Both the position numbers and the translations under genes were made by a program. The notes under the pieces are model-generated. The model was given only the letters and a program-made list of their open reading frames with translations. It ran no database searches and was not told the origin of the DNA. From an uncultured Clostridia bacterium (GTDB lineage: Bacteria > Bacillota > Clostridia > TANB77 > CAG-508), in the NCBI GenBank assembly GCA_944390305.1, contig CALXPX010000028.1, positions 1 to 12,976 of the forward strand: 12,976 bases of DNA, in the 5' to 3' direction. Below are positions 1 to 6,575 of the stretch, piece after piece. Position 1 is the stretch's first letter. Each line of letters opens with the position of its first letter.

Positions 1-2
1 AA

Positions 3-695
3 GCCAAAAAAGGAAAAGCAGATGCAGCAAGAGGAAAAATATTTACAAAATTAGGAAGAGAAATACTATTAGCAGTAAAAGCAGGAGGTCCTGATCCGAC
101 AAATAACTCCAAATTAAGAGATGTTATTGCTAAATGTAAAGCAAATAACATGCCAAATGATACAATAAACAACTCAATAAAAAAAGCATCAGGTGAAGGA
201 AGTAATAAATCATACGAAGAAATAACATATGAAGGATATGGCCCAAGTGGTGTTGCAGTAATAGTAGAGGCTAGTACAGATAATAAAAATAGAACAGCAG
301 CAGATGTAAGACACGTATTTGATAAAGCAGGAGGAAATTTAGGAACAACAGGATGTGTATCATATATGTTCAATAAAAAAGGAGTTATCATTATAGATAG
401 AGAAATAACAAATCTATCAGAAGATGATATGATGATGCTTGCTTTAGATAGCGGAGCAGAAGATTTTAAAGCAGATGAAGAATGTTTTGAAATTTTGACA
501 GATCCAAAAGATTTTTCAAAAGTTCGTGAAGCTTTAGAAAAAGAGGGATTAGAATTTATGCAAGCTGAAGTAAGCATGGTTCCTACTACAACAGTAGATT
601 TAGATGAAGCTGGAGCAGAAAAAATGCAAAGATTAGTAGATAATCTAGAAGATTTAGATGATGTAATGAATGTATATCATAATTGGAATGAATAA
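3..695 (+). CDS. yebC: YebC/PmpR family protein (5' end cut off by the window)
   Basis: The frame is open from the first bases and encodes 230 residues before TAA. About a dozen N-terminal residues, including the start, lie outside the window; family members are usually about 240 residues. The visible beginning, AKKGKADAARGKIFTKLGRE, is the hallmark N-terminal segment of the family. It is followed by LRDVIAKCKANNMPN, YEGYGPSGVAVIVEA, NRTAADVR and GGNLGTTGCVSYMF, all typical, and by an acidic C-terminal part. The family forms a three-domain cleft-shaped fold. Proteobacterial members have been described as DNA-binding regulators, while YebC2-type members in Firmicutes have been linked to relief of ribosome stalling. 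The sequence alone does not tell me which role applies. The gene ends just before a strong terminator, so it is separate from the sporulation operon that follows. Confidence 0.96.
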   Translation, partial: AKKGKADAARGKIFTKLGREILLAVKAGGPDPTNNSKLRDVIAKCKANNMPNDTINNSIKKASGEGSNKSYEEITYEGYGPSGVAVIVEASTDNKNRTAADVRHVFDKAGGNLGTTGCVSYMFNKKGVIIIDREITNLSEDDMMMLALDSGAEDFKADEECFEILTDPKDFSKVREALEKEGLEFMQAEVSMVPTTTVDLDEAGAEKMQRLVDNLEDLDDVMNVYHNWNE

Positions 696-720
696 TTAAT
701 AAATAAATAGTAATAAAAAG

Positions 721-760
721 AAATAAGTAGCATATATTTAATATAGCTACTTATTTTTTT
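721..760 (+). terminator. Intrinsic terminator after yebC
   Basis: AAATAAGTAGC at 721-731 pairs perfectly with GCTACTTATTT at 746-756 (11 bp). The loop can pair further (733-737 with 741-745), and the run of T residues continues to 760. It lies 25 bases after the yebC stop. Confidence 0.85.
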
Positions 761-761
761 G

Positions 762-790
762 TGGACAGCCTACATAAAAAAATTAATAAT
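762..790 (+). promoter_or_regulatory. Weak candidate promoter upstream of spoIIIAA
   Basis: TGGACA at 762-767 and AATAAT at 785-790 each match the sigma-A consensus at 5 of 6 positions, with a 17-base spacer, between the yebC terminator and spoIIIAA. In such A+T-rich DNA the -10 match means little. Known spoIIIA operons are transcribed by the mother-cell factor sigma-E, and I could not find a good sigma-E site here, so this is only a placeholder. Confidence 0.2.
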
Positions 791-831
791 ATAAATAAAG
801 TATATTAATAAATAAATTAGATCGGAGGATT

Positions 832-1723
832 ATGACTGATTTACGTTCTATTACTAGAGTTTTATCTAGAGACATTTGTTATAGGATTGATGAAAATAGT
901 ATTGAAGAAATTAGAATAAGAGTAAATAGACCTATTATTTTAAAATATCCAAATAGAGAAGATATTATTGATCATATAGTGAATCAAACCGAGATTGTAA
1001 ATATTTTACAGTCTTTATGTAATAATTCTATTTATTCTTACCAAAGTCAAATTTGTGATGGATATATTACTCTACCTGGAGGTCACAGAGTAGGATTAAC
1101 TGGAAATGCTACTATGAAAGATGGGAAGATTATAAATGTGAATTATGTTTCTTCTCTCAACTTTAGAGTAGCAAGAGAAATTATTGGGGCTAGTGATGAG
1201 ATTATTAATGAAGTTTTAGTTAAAGGAGAAATTAATAATACATTAATTGTATCTAAACCACGGATGCGGTAAAACAACTGTATTAAGAGACTTAGTAAGA
1301 TGCATTAGCAATCAAGGTTTTACTGTGTCTTTAATTGACGAAAGAGGAGAAATTGCCTCTATGTATAAAGGAGTACCTCAAAATGATGTTGGTATGAGAA
1401 CTGATGTAATGGATAATGTAACTAAAAGTTTAGGAATGAAAATTGCGATTAGAACAATGGCTCCTCAGGTAATTGTGGCTGATGAAATTGGAACTAAAGA
1501 AGATTTAGAAGCTATTAATTATGGTATTTGCTCTGGAGTTAAAGGAGTTTTTACAGCACATGGTGCAGATATATCTGAGCTTAGAAAAAATGAAGCACTA
1601 AATACTTTATATGAAGAAAAATTATTTAAAAGAATAATATTTTTAGAAAATAGAGGAAAATTGGGAAAAGTATACTATTTAGATAAAAATATGTATAAAA
1701 GTGTAGATGGAATTTTGGTCTAA
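832..1723 (+). CDS. spoIIIAA: Stage III sporulation protein AA (secretion-type ATPase), interrupted by a frameshift at about 1261
   Basis: SpoIIIAA is a cytoplasmic VirB11/PilT-like ATPase thought to power the mother-cell side of the SpoIIIA-SpoIIQ channel. The gene is read in two frames. Bases 832-1260 give 143 residues ending TLIVSKP, after which the frame stops at TAA 1270-1272. Skipping one base (C1261) continues into GCGKTTVLRDLVR and runs to TAA 1721-1723. The joined protein has about 296 residues, close to the family's roughly 300. The break falls inside the Walker A loop (joined S141-KPGC-GKT148). The second half has the Walker B segment VIVADEIG (213-220) and the conserved stretch SLIDERGEIA. 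The start at 832 has GGAGG at 824-828. The second half has no good start of its own: TTG 1247 lacks a well-placed SD. An assembly or sequencing error is the simplest explanation; a true mutation or recoding is possible. Confidence 0.9.
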
Positions 1724-1777
1724 ATAAATTTAGTTTGAATATATTTATTATATACAAAAGAAAAGAGGTTTATACAT

Positions 1778-2287
1778 ATGATAATTATTAAATATTTAAT
1801 TCTAGGAATGATTTTACTTGGGACAAGTTATATAGGTATTTTAATGTCTAAAAAATATTCTAATAGAGTTAAAGACTTAAAAGAAATGAGAAAAGCCTTA
1901 AATTTTTTTGAAGATAAAATAAAATTTACATATGAACCAATACCAGATGTTTTTTATGAAATTTCTCATAAAATGAATCATAATATAGGTGAGATTTTTG
2001 AAAAGTCATCTAAAAGAATGGAGAGCGAATCTGCGGGTGTGGCTTGGGAAGAAGCAGTAGATAGTTCTGATACTAATTTTTCTAAGGAAGATGCAGAAAT
2101 AATAAAGAGCTTGGCTAAAATGCTTGGAAAAACAGATATAGATGGACAAGTAAGTGAGATTAGATTAACAAATAAATTTTTGGATGTACAAATTAAGGAT
2201 GCAGAGAATGAAAAGATGAAAAATGAAAAACTTTATAAAACGTTAGGAGCAACTGTGGGACTAGCTCTTGTAATAGTATTAATATAA
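1778..2287 (+). CDS. spoIIIAB: Stage III sporulation protein AB
   Basis: This membrane protein of the SpoIIIA complex has 169 residues, about the usual length for the family. It has one hydrophobic segment at each end (about 4-24 and 151-169). Between them lies a soluble helical domain that, in the family, resembles the cytoplasmic domain of type II secretion F (GspF) proteins. The features KDLKEMRKALNFFEDKI and VAWEEAVD fit the family. The partner is probably the SpoIIIAA ATPase, as F proteins sit on the secretion ATPase. AAGAGG at 1763-1768 lies nine bases before ATG. The gap to spoIIIAA is 54 bases, the largest inside the operon; I see neither a terminator nor a convincing promoter in it. 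The next gene starts 12 bases downstream. Confidence 0.93.
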   Translation: MIIIKYLILGMILLGTSYIGILMSKKYSNRVKDLKEMRKALNFFEDKIKFTYEPIPDVFYEISHKMNHNIGEIFEKSSKRMESESAGVAWEEAVDSSDTNFSKEDAEIIKSLAKMLGKTDIDGQVSEIRLTNKFLDVQIKDAENEKMKNEKLYKTLGATVGLALVIVLI

Positions 2288-2299
2288 AGGAGAGTTTTT

Positions 2300-2494
2300 A
2301 TGAGTATAGATTTATTATTTAAAATAGCTGCTATAGGAATTTTAGTTGCTGTATTATATCAAGTACTAGTTAGAGCGGGAAGAGAAGATCAAGCTATGAT
2401 GACTACTTTAGCTGGTCTTATAATTGTCCTTACTATGGTAATTAAAGAAGTTAGTTCTTTATTTGATGCAGTTAGAACAATGTTTAACTTATGA
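2300..2494 (+). CDS. spoIIIAC: Stage III sporulation protein AC
   Basis: A 64-residue membrane protein, the typical size (about 65-68) for SpoIIIAC, with two hydrophobic helices: roughly 5-25 (LLFKIAAIGILVAVLYQVLV) and 33-55 (MMTTLAGLIIVLTMVIKEV). They are joined by the short charged loop RAGREDQA, which is characteristic of the family. It belongs to the inner-membrane platform of the SpoIIIA channel and is related to SpoIIIAD. AAAGGAG at 2286-2292 fixes the start. It sits between spoIIIAB and spoIIIAD in the canonical order. The identification rests on size, topology, the loop motif and operon position. Confidence 0.93.
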   Translation: MSIDLLFKIAAIGILVAVLYQVLVRAGREDQAMMTTLAGLIIVLTMVIKEVSSLFDAVRTMFNL

Positions 2495-2521
2495 CAATAA
2501 AAAGCATGAAAGGTAATAAAA

Positions 2522-2908
2522 ATGGATATTATAAAAATCATAGGTATAGCCTTTATAGCTGTAATTATTATTGTTATCTTAAAACAATATAAACCAGAAT
2601 TTGCTATATATGCGTCAATATTAGCAGGAGTATTAATACTTGCTTTAGCATCTGATACATTGTCAGGAATTATAGATATGATTAAAAGTATATCAAGTAA
2701 GACAAATATAAATAATGAATTTCTTATAATACTTATAAAAATAACTGGTATAGCAATACTAACAGAGTTTGCAGTAAGCATTTGCAAGGATGCAGGAGAA
2801 AGTGCTATAGCTAGTAAAGTAGATATTGGAGGGAAAATACTAATTATATCATTATCAATACCCATAATTAATGCTTTAATAGATACAATTGTAAAGATTT
2901 TACCATAA
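2522..2908 (+). CDS. spoIIIAD: Stage III sporulation protein AD
   Basis: A 128-residue, almost entirely hydrophobic protein, matching the roughly 130 residues expected of SpoIIIAD. Membrane segments lie at about 3-20, 28-47, 66-85 and 103-123. The motif TGIAILTEFAVSICKDAGESAIASKV (shown only as far as needed: TEFAVSICKDAGESAIA, about 80-96) is the family signature. It is an integral part of the mother-cell SpoIIIA platform. GAAAGG at 2508-2513 is eight bases before ATG. It follows spoIIIAC after 27 bases and precedes spoIIIAE by 13. A sizeable open frame on the opposite strand across this gene is a by-product of hydrophobic codon usage. Confidence 0.94.
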   Translation: MDIIKIIGIAFIAVIIIVILKQYKPEFAIYASILAGVLILALASDTLSGIIDMIKSISSKTNINNEFLIILIKITGIAILTEFAVSICKDAGESAIASKVDIGGKILIISLSIPIINALIDTIVKILP

Positions 2909-2921
2909 CAAAGGAGAAAAT

Positions 2922-4073
2922 ATGAAAAAATGTTTTGTAATATTTTTAATGGCCATAATTACATATTTTATATCTCCACAAGTTATGGCATCTACTGATG
3001 AAGAACTCATATCTTCTCAAGCAGAGTCTTTAGGAATATCATCATTTTTATCAGATTCAGAAAAGTATACTAAAGATGTTTTCGGAGATATAGATGTAAA
3101 TGAAATATTTAAAGCGAGTGTAAGTGGTAATTTTGATAATAATATGCTGATGAATATAATTTTTACTCTGCTTGGTGATAATATTAAAGATGCATTATCT
3201 ACAATTGCTACTGTTATGATAATTATTGTTATACATAGCATATTAAAAGCAATAAGCGAAAATTTAGGAAATGAAAATGTTTCAAAAATTGCCTATTTTA
3301 TAGAATACATATTAATAATTACTTTAATAATGACTAACTTTTCTACTATTATTACAGAAATGAAGACTGCAGTACAAAATTTAACTGGATTTGCAAATTC
3401 TCTAATACCCCTTATGATCACTCTTATGATAACAACTGGTAATATAGTTTCTTCAGGGATGTTACAACCGATACTTTTATTATTAGTTACTTTTATAAGT
3501 AATTTTATGACTAATATCTTAATTCCAATTGCGCTAGTCTCTACAGCACTAGGAATAATTTCTAAAATATCTGACCAAGCACAAGTTGGAAAATTATCTA
3601 AATTTCTTAATTCAAGTATGGTGTGGATTTTAGGAACAGTACTTACTTTATTTGTAAGTGTAACATCTTTAGAAGGAGGACTTACTTCTAGTATAGACGG
3701 AGTAACAGCAAAGGCAGCTAAAACTGCGATTTCATCAGTAGTTCCTGTTGTAGGAAGTATTTTGGGAGATGCAGTAAATACAATTATGGGATGCAGCAAT
3801 ATTATAAAAAATGCAGTTGGAGTTATAGGTATAATTGTCATTATTGCGATTTGTATAAGGCCAATTGTGCAACTTGCGGCATTAGCTATTACATATTATT
3901 TAGGAGCTGCCTTGTGTGAGCCTATAGCTGATGAAAAAGTAGTTGGAATAATGGAGCAAATGGGAGGAACTTTTAAGATTTTTCTAGCAGTTATGTTCGC
4001 AATGACAGTATTACTTATTATTGGTATAGCAATTGTTATGAAAATTTCAAATAGTGGACTTATGTATGGATAA
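2922..4073 (+). CDS. spoIIIAE: Stage III sporulation protein AE (polytopic membrane protein)
   Basis: SpoIIIAE is the largest membrane component of the SpoIIIA complex; at 383 residues this copy has the usual size (about 380-400). It begins with a signal-peptide-like segment (1-23, ending QVMA before STDEE). A short extracytoplasmic stretch follows, and then about seven or eight hydrophobic segments from about residue 85 to the end, for example 122-145, 184-213, 228-248, 299-330 and 348-374. Family-like motifs include NSLIPLMITLMITTG, GGLTSSIDGVTAKAAK and the C-terminal CEPIADEKVVGIMEQMG. An SD (AAAGGAG) stands just before ATG. It sits between spoIIIAD (13-base gap) and spoIIIAF (15-base gap). 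Its precise role in the channel is unknown in the family, although it is needed for forespore gene expression in Bacillus. Confidence 0.96.
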   Translation: MKKCFVIFLMAIITYFISPQVMASTDEELISSQAESLGISSFLSDSEKYTKDVFGDIDVNEIFKASVSGNFDNNMLMNIIFTLLGDNIKDALSTIATVMIIIVIHSILKAISENLGNENVSKIAYFIEYILIITLIMTNFSTIITEMKTAVQNLTGFANSLIPLMITLMITTGNIVSSGMLQPILLLLVTFISNFMTNILIPIALVSTALGIISKISDQAQVGKLSKFLNSSMVWILGTVLTLFVSVTSLEGGLTSSIDGVTAKAAKTAISSVVPVVGSILGDAVNTIMGCSNIIKNAVGVIGIIVIIAICIRPIVQLAALAITYYLGAALCEPIADEKVVGIMEQMGGTFKIFLAVMFAMTVLLIIGIAIVMKISNSGLMYG

Positions 4074-4088
4074 AAAGGAGATTTAAAT

Positions 4089-4679
4089 ATGATTTCTTTT
4101 ATTAGTTCATGGGCACAGCAGATTATATTTGCAGTAATAATTGGGGTAATTATACAAATGTTACTTCCAGAAGGAAAAAGTAAAAAATATATAAAAATAG
4201 TAATTGGTGTTTATGTTCTTTTTTCTGTCATTAGCCCAGTGGTTGGTAAAAATATAGATATGGATTTTGGTAATTATTCACTAGAGATAGAAACCAATAC
4301 AGTTTTAAGTGAAAATAATACAGAAAATAGTATTAATGAAATATATAAAACCAATTTAAAACAAGATATAATATCTAAATTACAAAATAAAGGATATGGA
4401 TGTGAAAGTGTAGAAATTGAGGTAGTAGAAAATTATGAAATAGAGAAAATAACAATAAAAGGAATTTATGAATTTAAGGAAAAAGAAAAAGAAAGTGAAG
4501 ATGAAAAAACTGTTTCAAAAGTAAATGAAGTAATTATTAATAATGTTCAAATAGGAGAAAAAGATAATTCTATAAAAGATCAAGTAGTAAAGGGAATTCC
4601 TAAAAGTGAAGAAAAGGAGCTAAAAAAATATTTGAATGAAACTTATGCTGTTAAAGAGAAAAATATAGTTATTGAGTAG
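4089..4679 (+). CDS. spoIIIAF: Stage III sporulation protein AF
   Basis: A 196-residue protein, close to the usual length of about 200. Two N-terminal membrane helices (about 6-27 and 35-53) are separated by a short basic turn EGKSKKYIK, which is typical of SpoIIIAF. The remaining 140 or so residues are soluble, lysine- and glutamate-rich, and end in a domain (about 90-196) with the alternating strand-helix look of the ring-building motif. That motif lets SpoIIIAF, AG and AH form rings in the intermembrane space. AAAGGAG at 4075-4081 precedes ATG. The stop TAG overlaps the SD region of spoIIIAG, so the two genes are tightly linked. Confidence 0.93.
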   Translation: MISFISSWAQQIIFAVIIGVIIQMLLPEGKSKKYIKIVIGVYVLFSVISPVVGKNIDMDFGNYSLEIETNTVLSENNTENSINEIYKTNLKQDIISKLQNKGYGCESVEIEVVENYEIEKITIKGIYEFKEKEKESEDEKTVSKVNEVIINNVQIGEKDNSIKDQVVKGIPKSEEKELKKYLNETYAVKEKNIVIE

Positions 4680-4694
4680 TGGAGGAAAGTTTAT

Positions 4695-5306
4695 ATGTTT
4701 GGTGAAAAACTTAAAAAGATATTTTCAAAAAATGATGGTAATAATAAAAAGAAAATGGAAAATATTATTGTATTTATTGTTATATTAATTGTAACTATTG
4801 TAGCTATTAATTATATATGGAATGGTGAAAAAAAGAAAGAAGAAACTAATGTCGTGCCAGAGGCAGAAGGTAGGAATGATGTAAGTTATGTCTCTACTAC
4901 CACTGAAGTATCTTCTGATGAAAACGAGAAAAAACTTGCTAATATTTTGTCTAATATTCAAGGAGTAGGAAAGGTTAAAGTTTTGCTTACATATTCTGAA
5001 ACTAGTACTTATGTACCTGTATATAACGAAAATTCTAAAACAAGTAATACCACAGAAACAGACAGCTCAGGAGGAAGTAGAACTATTTCAGAAACTGATA
5101 GTCAAAAAGAAGTTATTTATAAAGAAGACGGAAGCGGAAGTAAGGAACCTATTACTAAAAGTATTATAAGTCCTAAAATAGAAGGTGCTATTATAACAGC
5201 ACAAGGTGCAGATGATGCAAATGTAAAAACTAACATAATTCAAGCTGTAGAAGCAGCAACTGGACTTGCTACTCATAAAATACAAGTTTTTAAGATGGGG
5301 GAGTAA
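4695..5306 (+). CDS. spoIIIAG: Stage III sporulation protein AG (ring-forming channel protein)
   Basis: A 203-residue protein with a short lysine-rich cytoplasmic start, one membrane helix (about 22-43) and an extracytoplasmic C-terminal part. In the family, SpoIIIAG forms a large ring related to secretion-system rings. The ring-building motif begins at about residue 75 (EKKLANILSNIQGVGKVKVL, the conserved family segment). It is interrupted by a Ser/Thr/Gly-rich insertion (about 110-150) that in known structures forms a beta-sheet collar. It resumes at SIISPKIEGAIITAQGA (about 156-172). The length is slightly below the Bacillus protein (about 229). The SD is GGAGG at 4681-4685. The end of this gene contains the SD of spoIIIAH. 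Confidence 0.95.
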   Translation: MFGEKLKKIFSKNDGNNKKKMENIIVFIVILIVTIVAINYIWNGEKKKEETNVVPEAEGRNDVSYVSTTTEVSSDENEKKLANILSNIQGVGKVKVLLTYSETSTYVPVYNENSKTSNTTETDSSGGSRTISETDSQKEVIYKEDGSGSKEPITKSIISPKIEGAIITAQGADDANVKTNIIQAVEAATGLATHKIQVFKMGE

Positions 5307-5308
5307 TT

Positions 5309-6085
5309 ATGATAAAAAGATTGAATGATAAGAAAGATAATAGCTGCATAAAAAAGATAATGAAAAAGAATCAGGTTGTAATATTAGCGTTAGCTCTAAT
5401 GCTTATGACAGCTGGATATATGAATTATACAAATAATCATGAAAATGAGAATTTACTTTTAGCACAATTAGGGGATGCAAAACTTGTTAGTGCAAATGTT
5501 ACAGATGAGAATAATGTAGATCAAAATATAGTATCTGAAGTTCAAAATGAATTAAATCAAATTACAAATATAGAAGAAAGTATTAGCAGCAATACTTCAG
5601 CAGATAATACAGAAAATATAGTAAATGATGTAATTAATGAAATCACTAACGAGGTAAATACTAATGTTATAAATGAAACAAATGTAATAAATGAAAATGA
5701 AGTTAAAGAAGCTTCAAATAGTAATATAGAGTCTAAAGATGATTATTTTACAAAATCTAAATTAGAAAGAGAAACAATGTATTCGCAAATGCTAGAAACA
5801 TATGAAGGAATATTAGAAAATGAAAAGATTCCATCAGACCAAAAAGATATTGCTGAAAATGAAATAAAAAATATAAATGATAAGAAAAATGCTATTATGA
5901 TTGTAGAAAATCTTTTGCAAACTAAAGGTTTTGAAAATGTAGTTGTACTTATAAATGATCAAAGTGTAAATGTTATTGTTAAAAAAGAAAAATTAGAGAC
6001 AGGGGAAGTCGCACAAATACAAAATATTATTCAAAGAGAACTAAAAACAGATATTGAAAATATACATATAAGCAATAATAAATAA
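5309..6085 (+). CDS. spoIIIAH: Stage III sporulation protein AH (SpoIIQ-binding channel protein)
   Basis: SpoIIIAH is the mother-cell membrane protein that binds forespore SpoIIQ across the intermembrane space. This copy has 258 residues, about 40 more than in Bacillus. It has a basic N-terminus, one membrane helix (about 25-42) and a long Asn/Glu/Thr-rich linker (about 60-145) with irregular repeats built on INE and NEV. The conserved FliF/YscJ-like domain spans about 148-258, starting YFTKSKLERETMYSQMLETY and continuing with ENLLQTKGFENVVVLI, a typical family segment. The start codon is two bases after the spoIIIAG stop. Its SD (GGGGAG) lies inside the spoIIIAG coding end, so the two genes are probably translationally coupled. 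The extra length is all in the linker. Confidence 0.95.
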   Translation: MIKRLNDKKDNSCIKKIMKKNQVVILALALMLMTAGYMNYTNNHENENLLLAQLGDAKLVSANVTDENNVDQNIVSEVQNELNQITNIEESISSNTSADNTENIVNDVINEITNEVNTNVINETNVINENEVKEASNSNIESKDDYFTKSKLERETMYSQMLETYEGILENEKIPSDQKDIAENEIKNINDKKNAIMIVENLLQTKGFENVVVLINDQSVNVIVKKEKLETGEVAQIQNIIQRELKTDIENIHISNNK

Positions 6086-6119
6086 ATGAAAATAATAATT
6101 TTCAATAATATCAAAAATA

Positions 6120-6128
6120 TGATAAAAT
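6120..6128 (+). promoter_or_regulatory. Possible extended -10 promoter downstream of spoIIIAH
   Basis: TG-A-TAAAAT at 6120-6128 resembles an extended -10 element, and TTTTCA at 6099-6104 could act as a poor -35 (18-base spacer). If active, transcription would start near 6135, just before the SD and hairpin at 6147-6205, and give an RNA of about 300 bases ending at the 6391-6438 terminator. The evidence is weak in this A+T-rich setting. Confidence 0.3.
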
Positions 6129-6146
6129 AGATACATTACATTTTTG

Positions 6147-6205
6147 AAAGGAGGCTAATCTTATTCTTCAACGTGGGAAGTGTAAATAACATCACTTAGA
6201 ATGAG
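6147..6205 (+). promoter_or_regulatory. Perfect SD followed by a hairpin that covers the start codon of the 61-codon ORF
   Basis: AAAGGAGG at 6147-6154 is the strongest SD in the window, but no usual start codon with a meaningful frame lies at a normal distance after it. Instead, CTTATTCT (6160-6167) can pair with AGAATGAG (6198-6205; 8 bp, one G-T), which includes ATG 6201-6203. An inner stem AAGTG (6178-6182) with CACTT (6193-6197) stacks directly on it, leaving a 10-base bulge (6168-6177) on one side. Folding would hide the ATG, or alternatively bring the SD close to it. I do not recognise a known riboswitch class. Confidence 0.4.
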
Positions 6206-6386
6206 GCAGGACAAAAATGCAAATCGGATTGCAAAAAATGTAAGAATGTTTATTGACGAAGAAATAGATACCAAAGAGTTAGAACTTATTATTAGACGGA
6301 TTGAAACTGATTACAAAGAAATTAAAATTTTAATGAGAAAAAATGAGAAAAAGGTCCTACTAATTTTTAAAGAAGAATATATTTAA
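6201..6386 (+). CDS. Small hypothetical protein, 61 residues
   Basis: I do not recognise this protein. It is highly charged, with many Lys, Arg and Glu residues, has no membrane segment and no cysteine, and looks like one or two amphipathic helices (about 5-40) followed by a short strand-like end (KKVLLIFKEEYI). Its codon usage resembles that of its neighbours and it ends five bases before a strong terminator, which favours a real gene. Against it, there is no SD directly before ATG 6201; the perfect SD at 6147-6154 is 46 bases away with a hairpin between. ATG at residue 16 is an alternative start, also without an SD. It could instead be part of a non-coding RNA of about 300 bases. In many related genomes an Asp23-type gene follows spoIIIAH; this is not one. 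Confidence 0.45.
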   Translation: MRQDKNANRIAKNVRMFIDEEIDTKELELIIRRIETDYKEIKILMRKNEKKVLLIFKEEYI

Positions 6387-6390
6387 ATGT

Positions 6391-6438
6391 AATTGCCCAT
6401 ATTTAGGCTTAATATGATTGCCTAAGTATGGGAATTTT
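6391..6438 (+). terminator. Strong intrinsic terminator ending the spoIIIA region
   Basis: Bases 6396-6408 (CCCATATTTAGGC) pair with 6420-6432 (GCCTAAGTATGGG) over 13 bp with one G-T pair. After a bulged G (6395), AATT 6391-6394 pairs with 6433-6436. The loop has 11 bases and T residues follow (6435-6438). It separates the sporulation region from the tsaB-rimI promoter. Confidence 0.85.
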
Positions 6439-6495
6439 CTATTATTAAAAATATAGAATTTTGTAATTTATTATTAAGTATATAGACTTAAATTG

Positions 6496-6524
6496 TTGAC
6501 TTTTATGCATTTGTGGTATATAAC
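6496..6524 (+). promoter_or_regulatory. Sigma-A type promoter for tsaB-rimI
   Basis: TTGACT (6496-6501) and TATAAC (6519-6524) each match the consensus at 5 of 6 positions, with an ideal 17-base spacer. The predicted start is near 6531, 45 bases before the gene. It lies directly after a terminator, where a promoter is needed. It probably drives tsaB-rimI, the Lon-like gene and ychF together. Confidence 0.65.
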
Positions 6525-6575
6525 TAATATGTGATATAAAGCTTAAAATGGTGAAAAATGTGAAAGGAATAAAAT

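Noticed and set aside
752..780. Sigma-E-like promoter for spoIIIA (TATTTTT, 14 bases, CATAAAAA)
   Set aside because: Only 5 of 7 and 6 of 8 positions fit, and the -35 part is the T-run of the yebC terminator. Sigma-E control is expected from the family, but this site does not show it.
1247..1723. Second half of spoIIIAA as an independent gene starting at TTG 1247
   Set aside because: The TTG lacks an SD at a normal distance and would start only a few residues before the Walker A loop. The two frames join into one normal-length SpoIIIAA.
3293..3841. 182-codon open frame on the - strand inside spoIIIAE
   Set aside because: It lies wholly antisense to a well-conserved membrane protein gene, has an Ile/Val/Thr-rich composition expected from reverse-reading hydrophobic codons, and has no matching family. 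The same holds for 2389-2865 on the - strand.
6087..6104. Hairpin TGAAAAT / ATTTTCA directly after spoIIIAH as a terminator
   Set aside because: The stem has seven weak, mostly A-T pairs and no T-run follows. The strong terminator is at 6391-6438.
6155..6199. Short frame LILFFNVGSVNNIT after the perfect SD, slightly reminiscent of the start of RemA/DUF370 proteins
   Set aside because: It has no ATG, GTG or TTG at a proper distance and stops after 14 codons. The following sequence in any frame does not continue the RemA pattern, so the likeness is probably chance.
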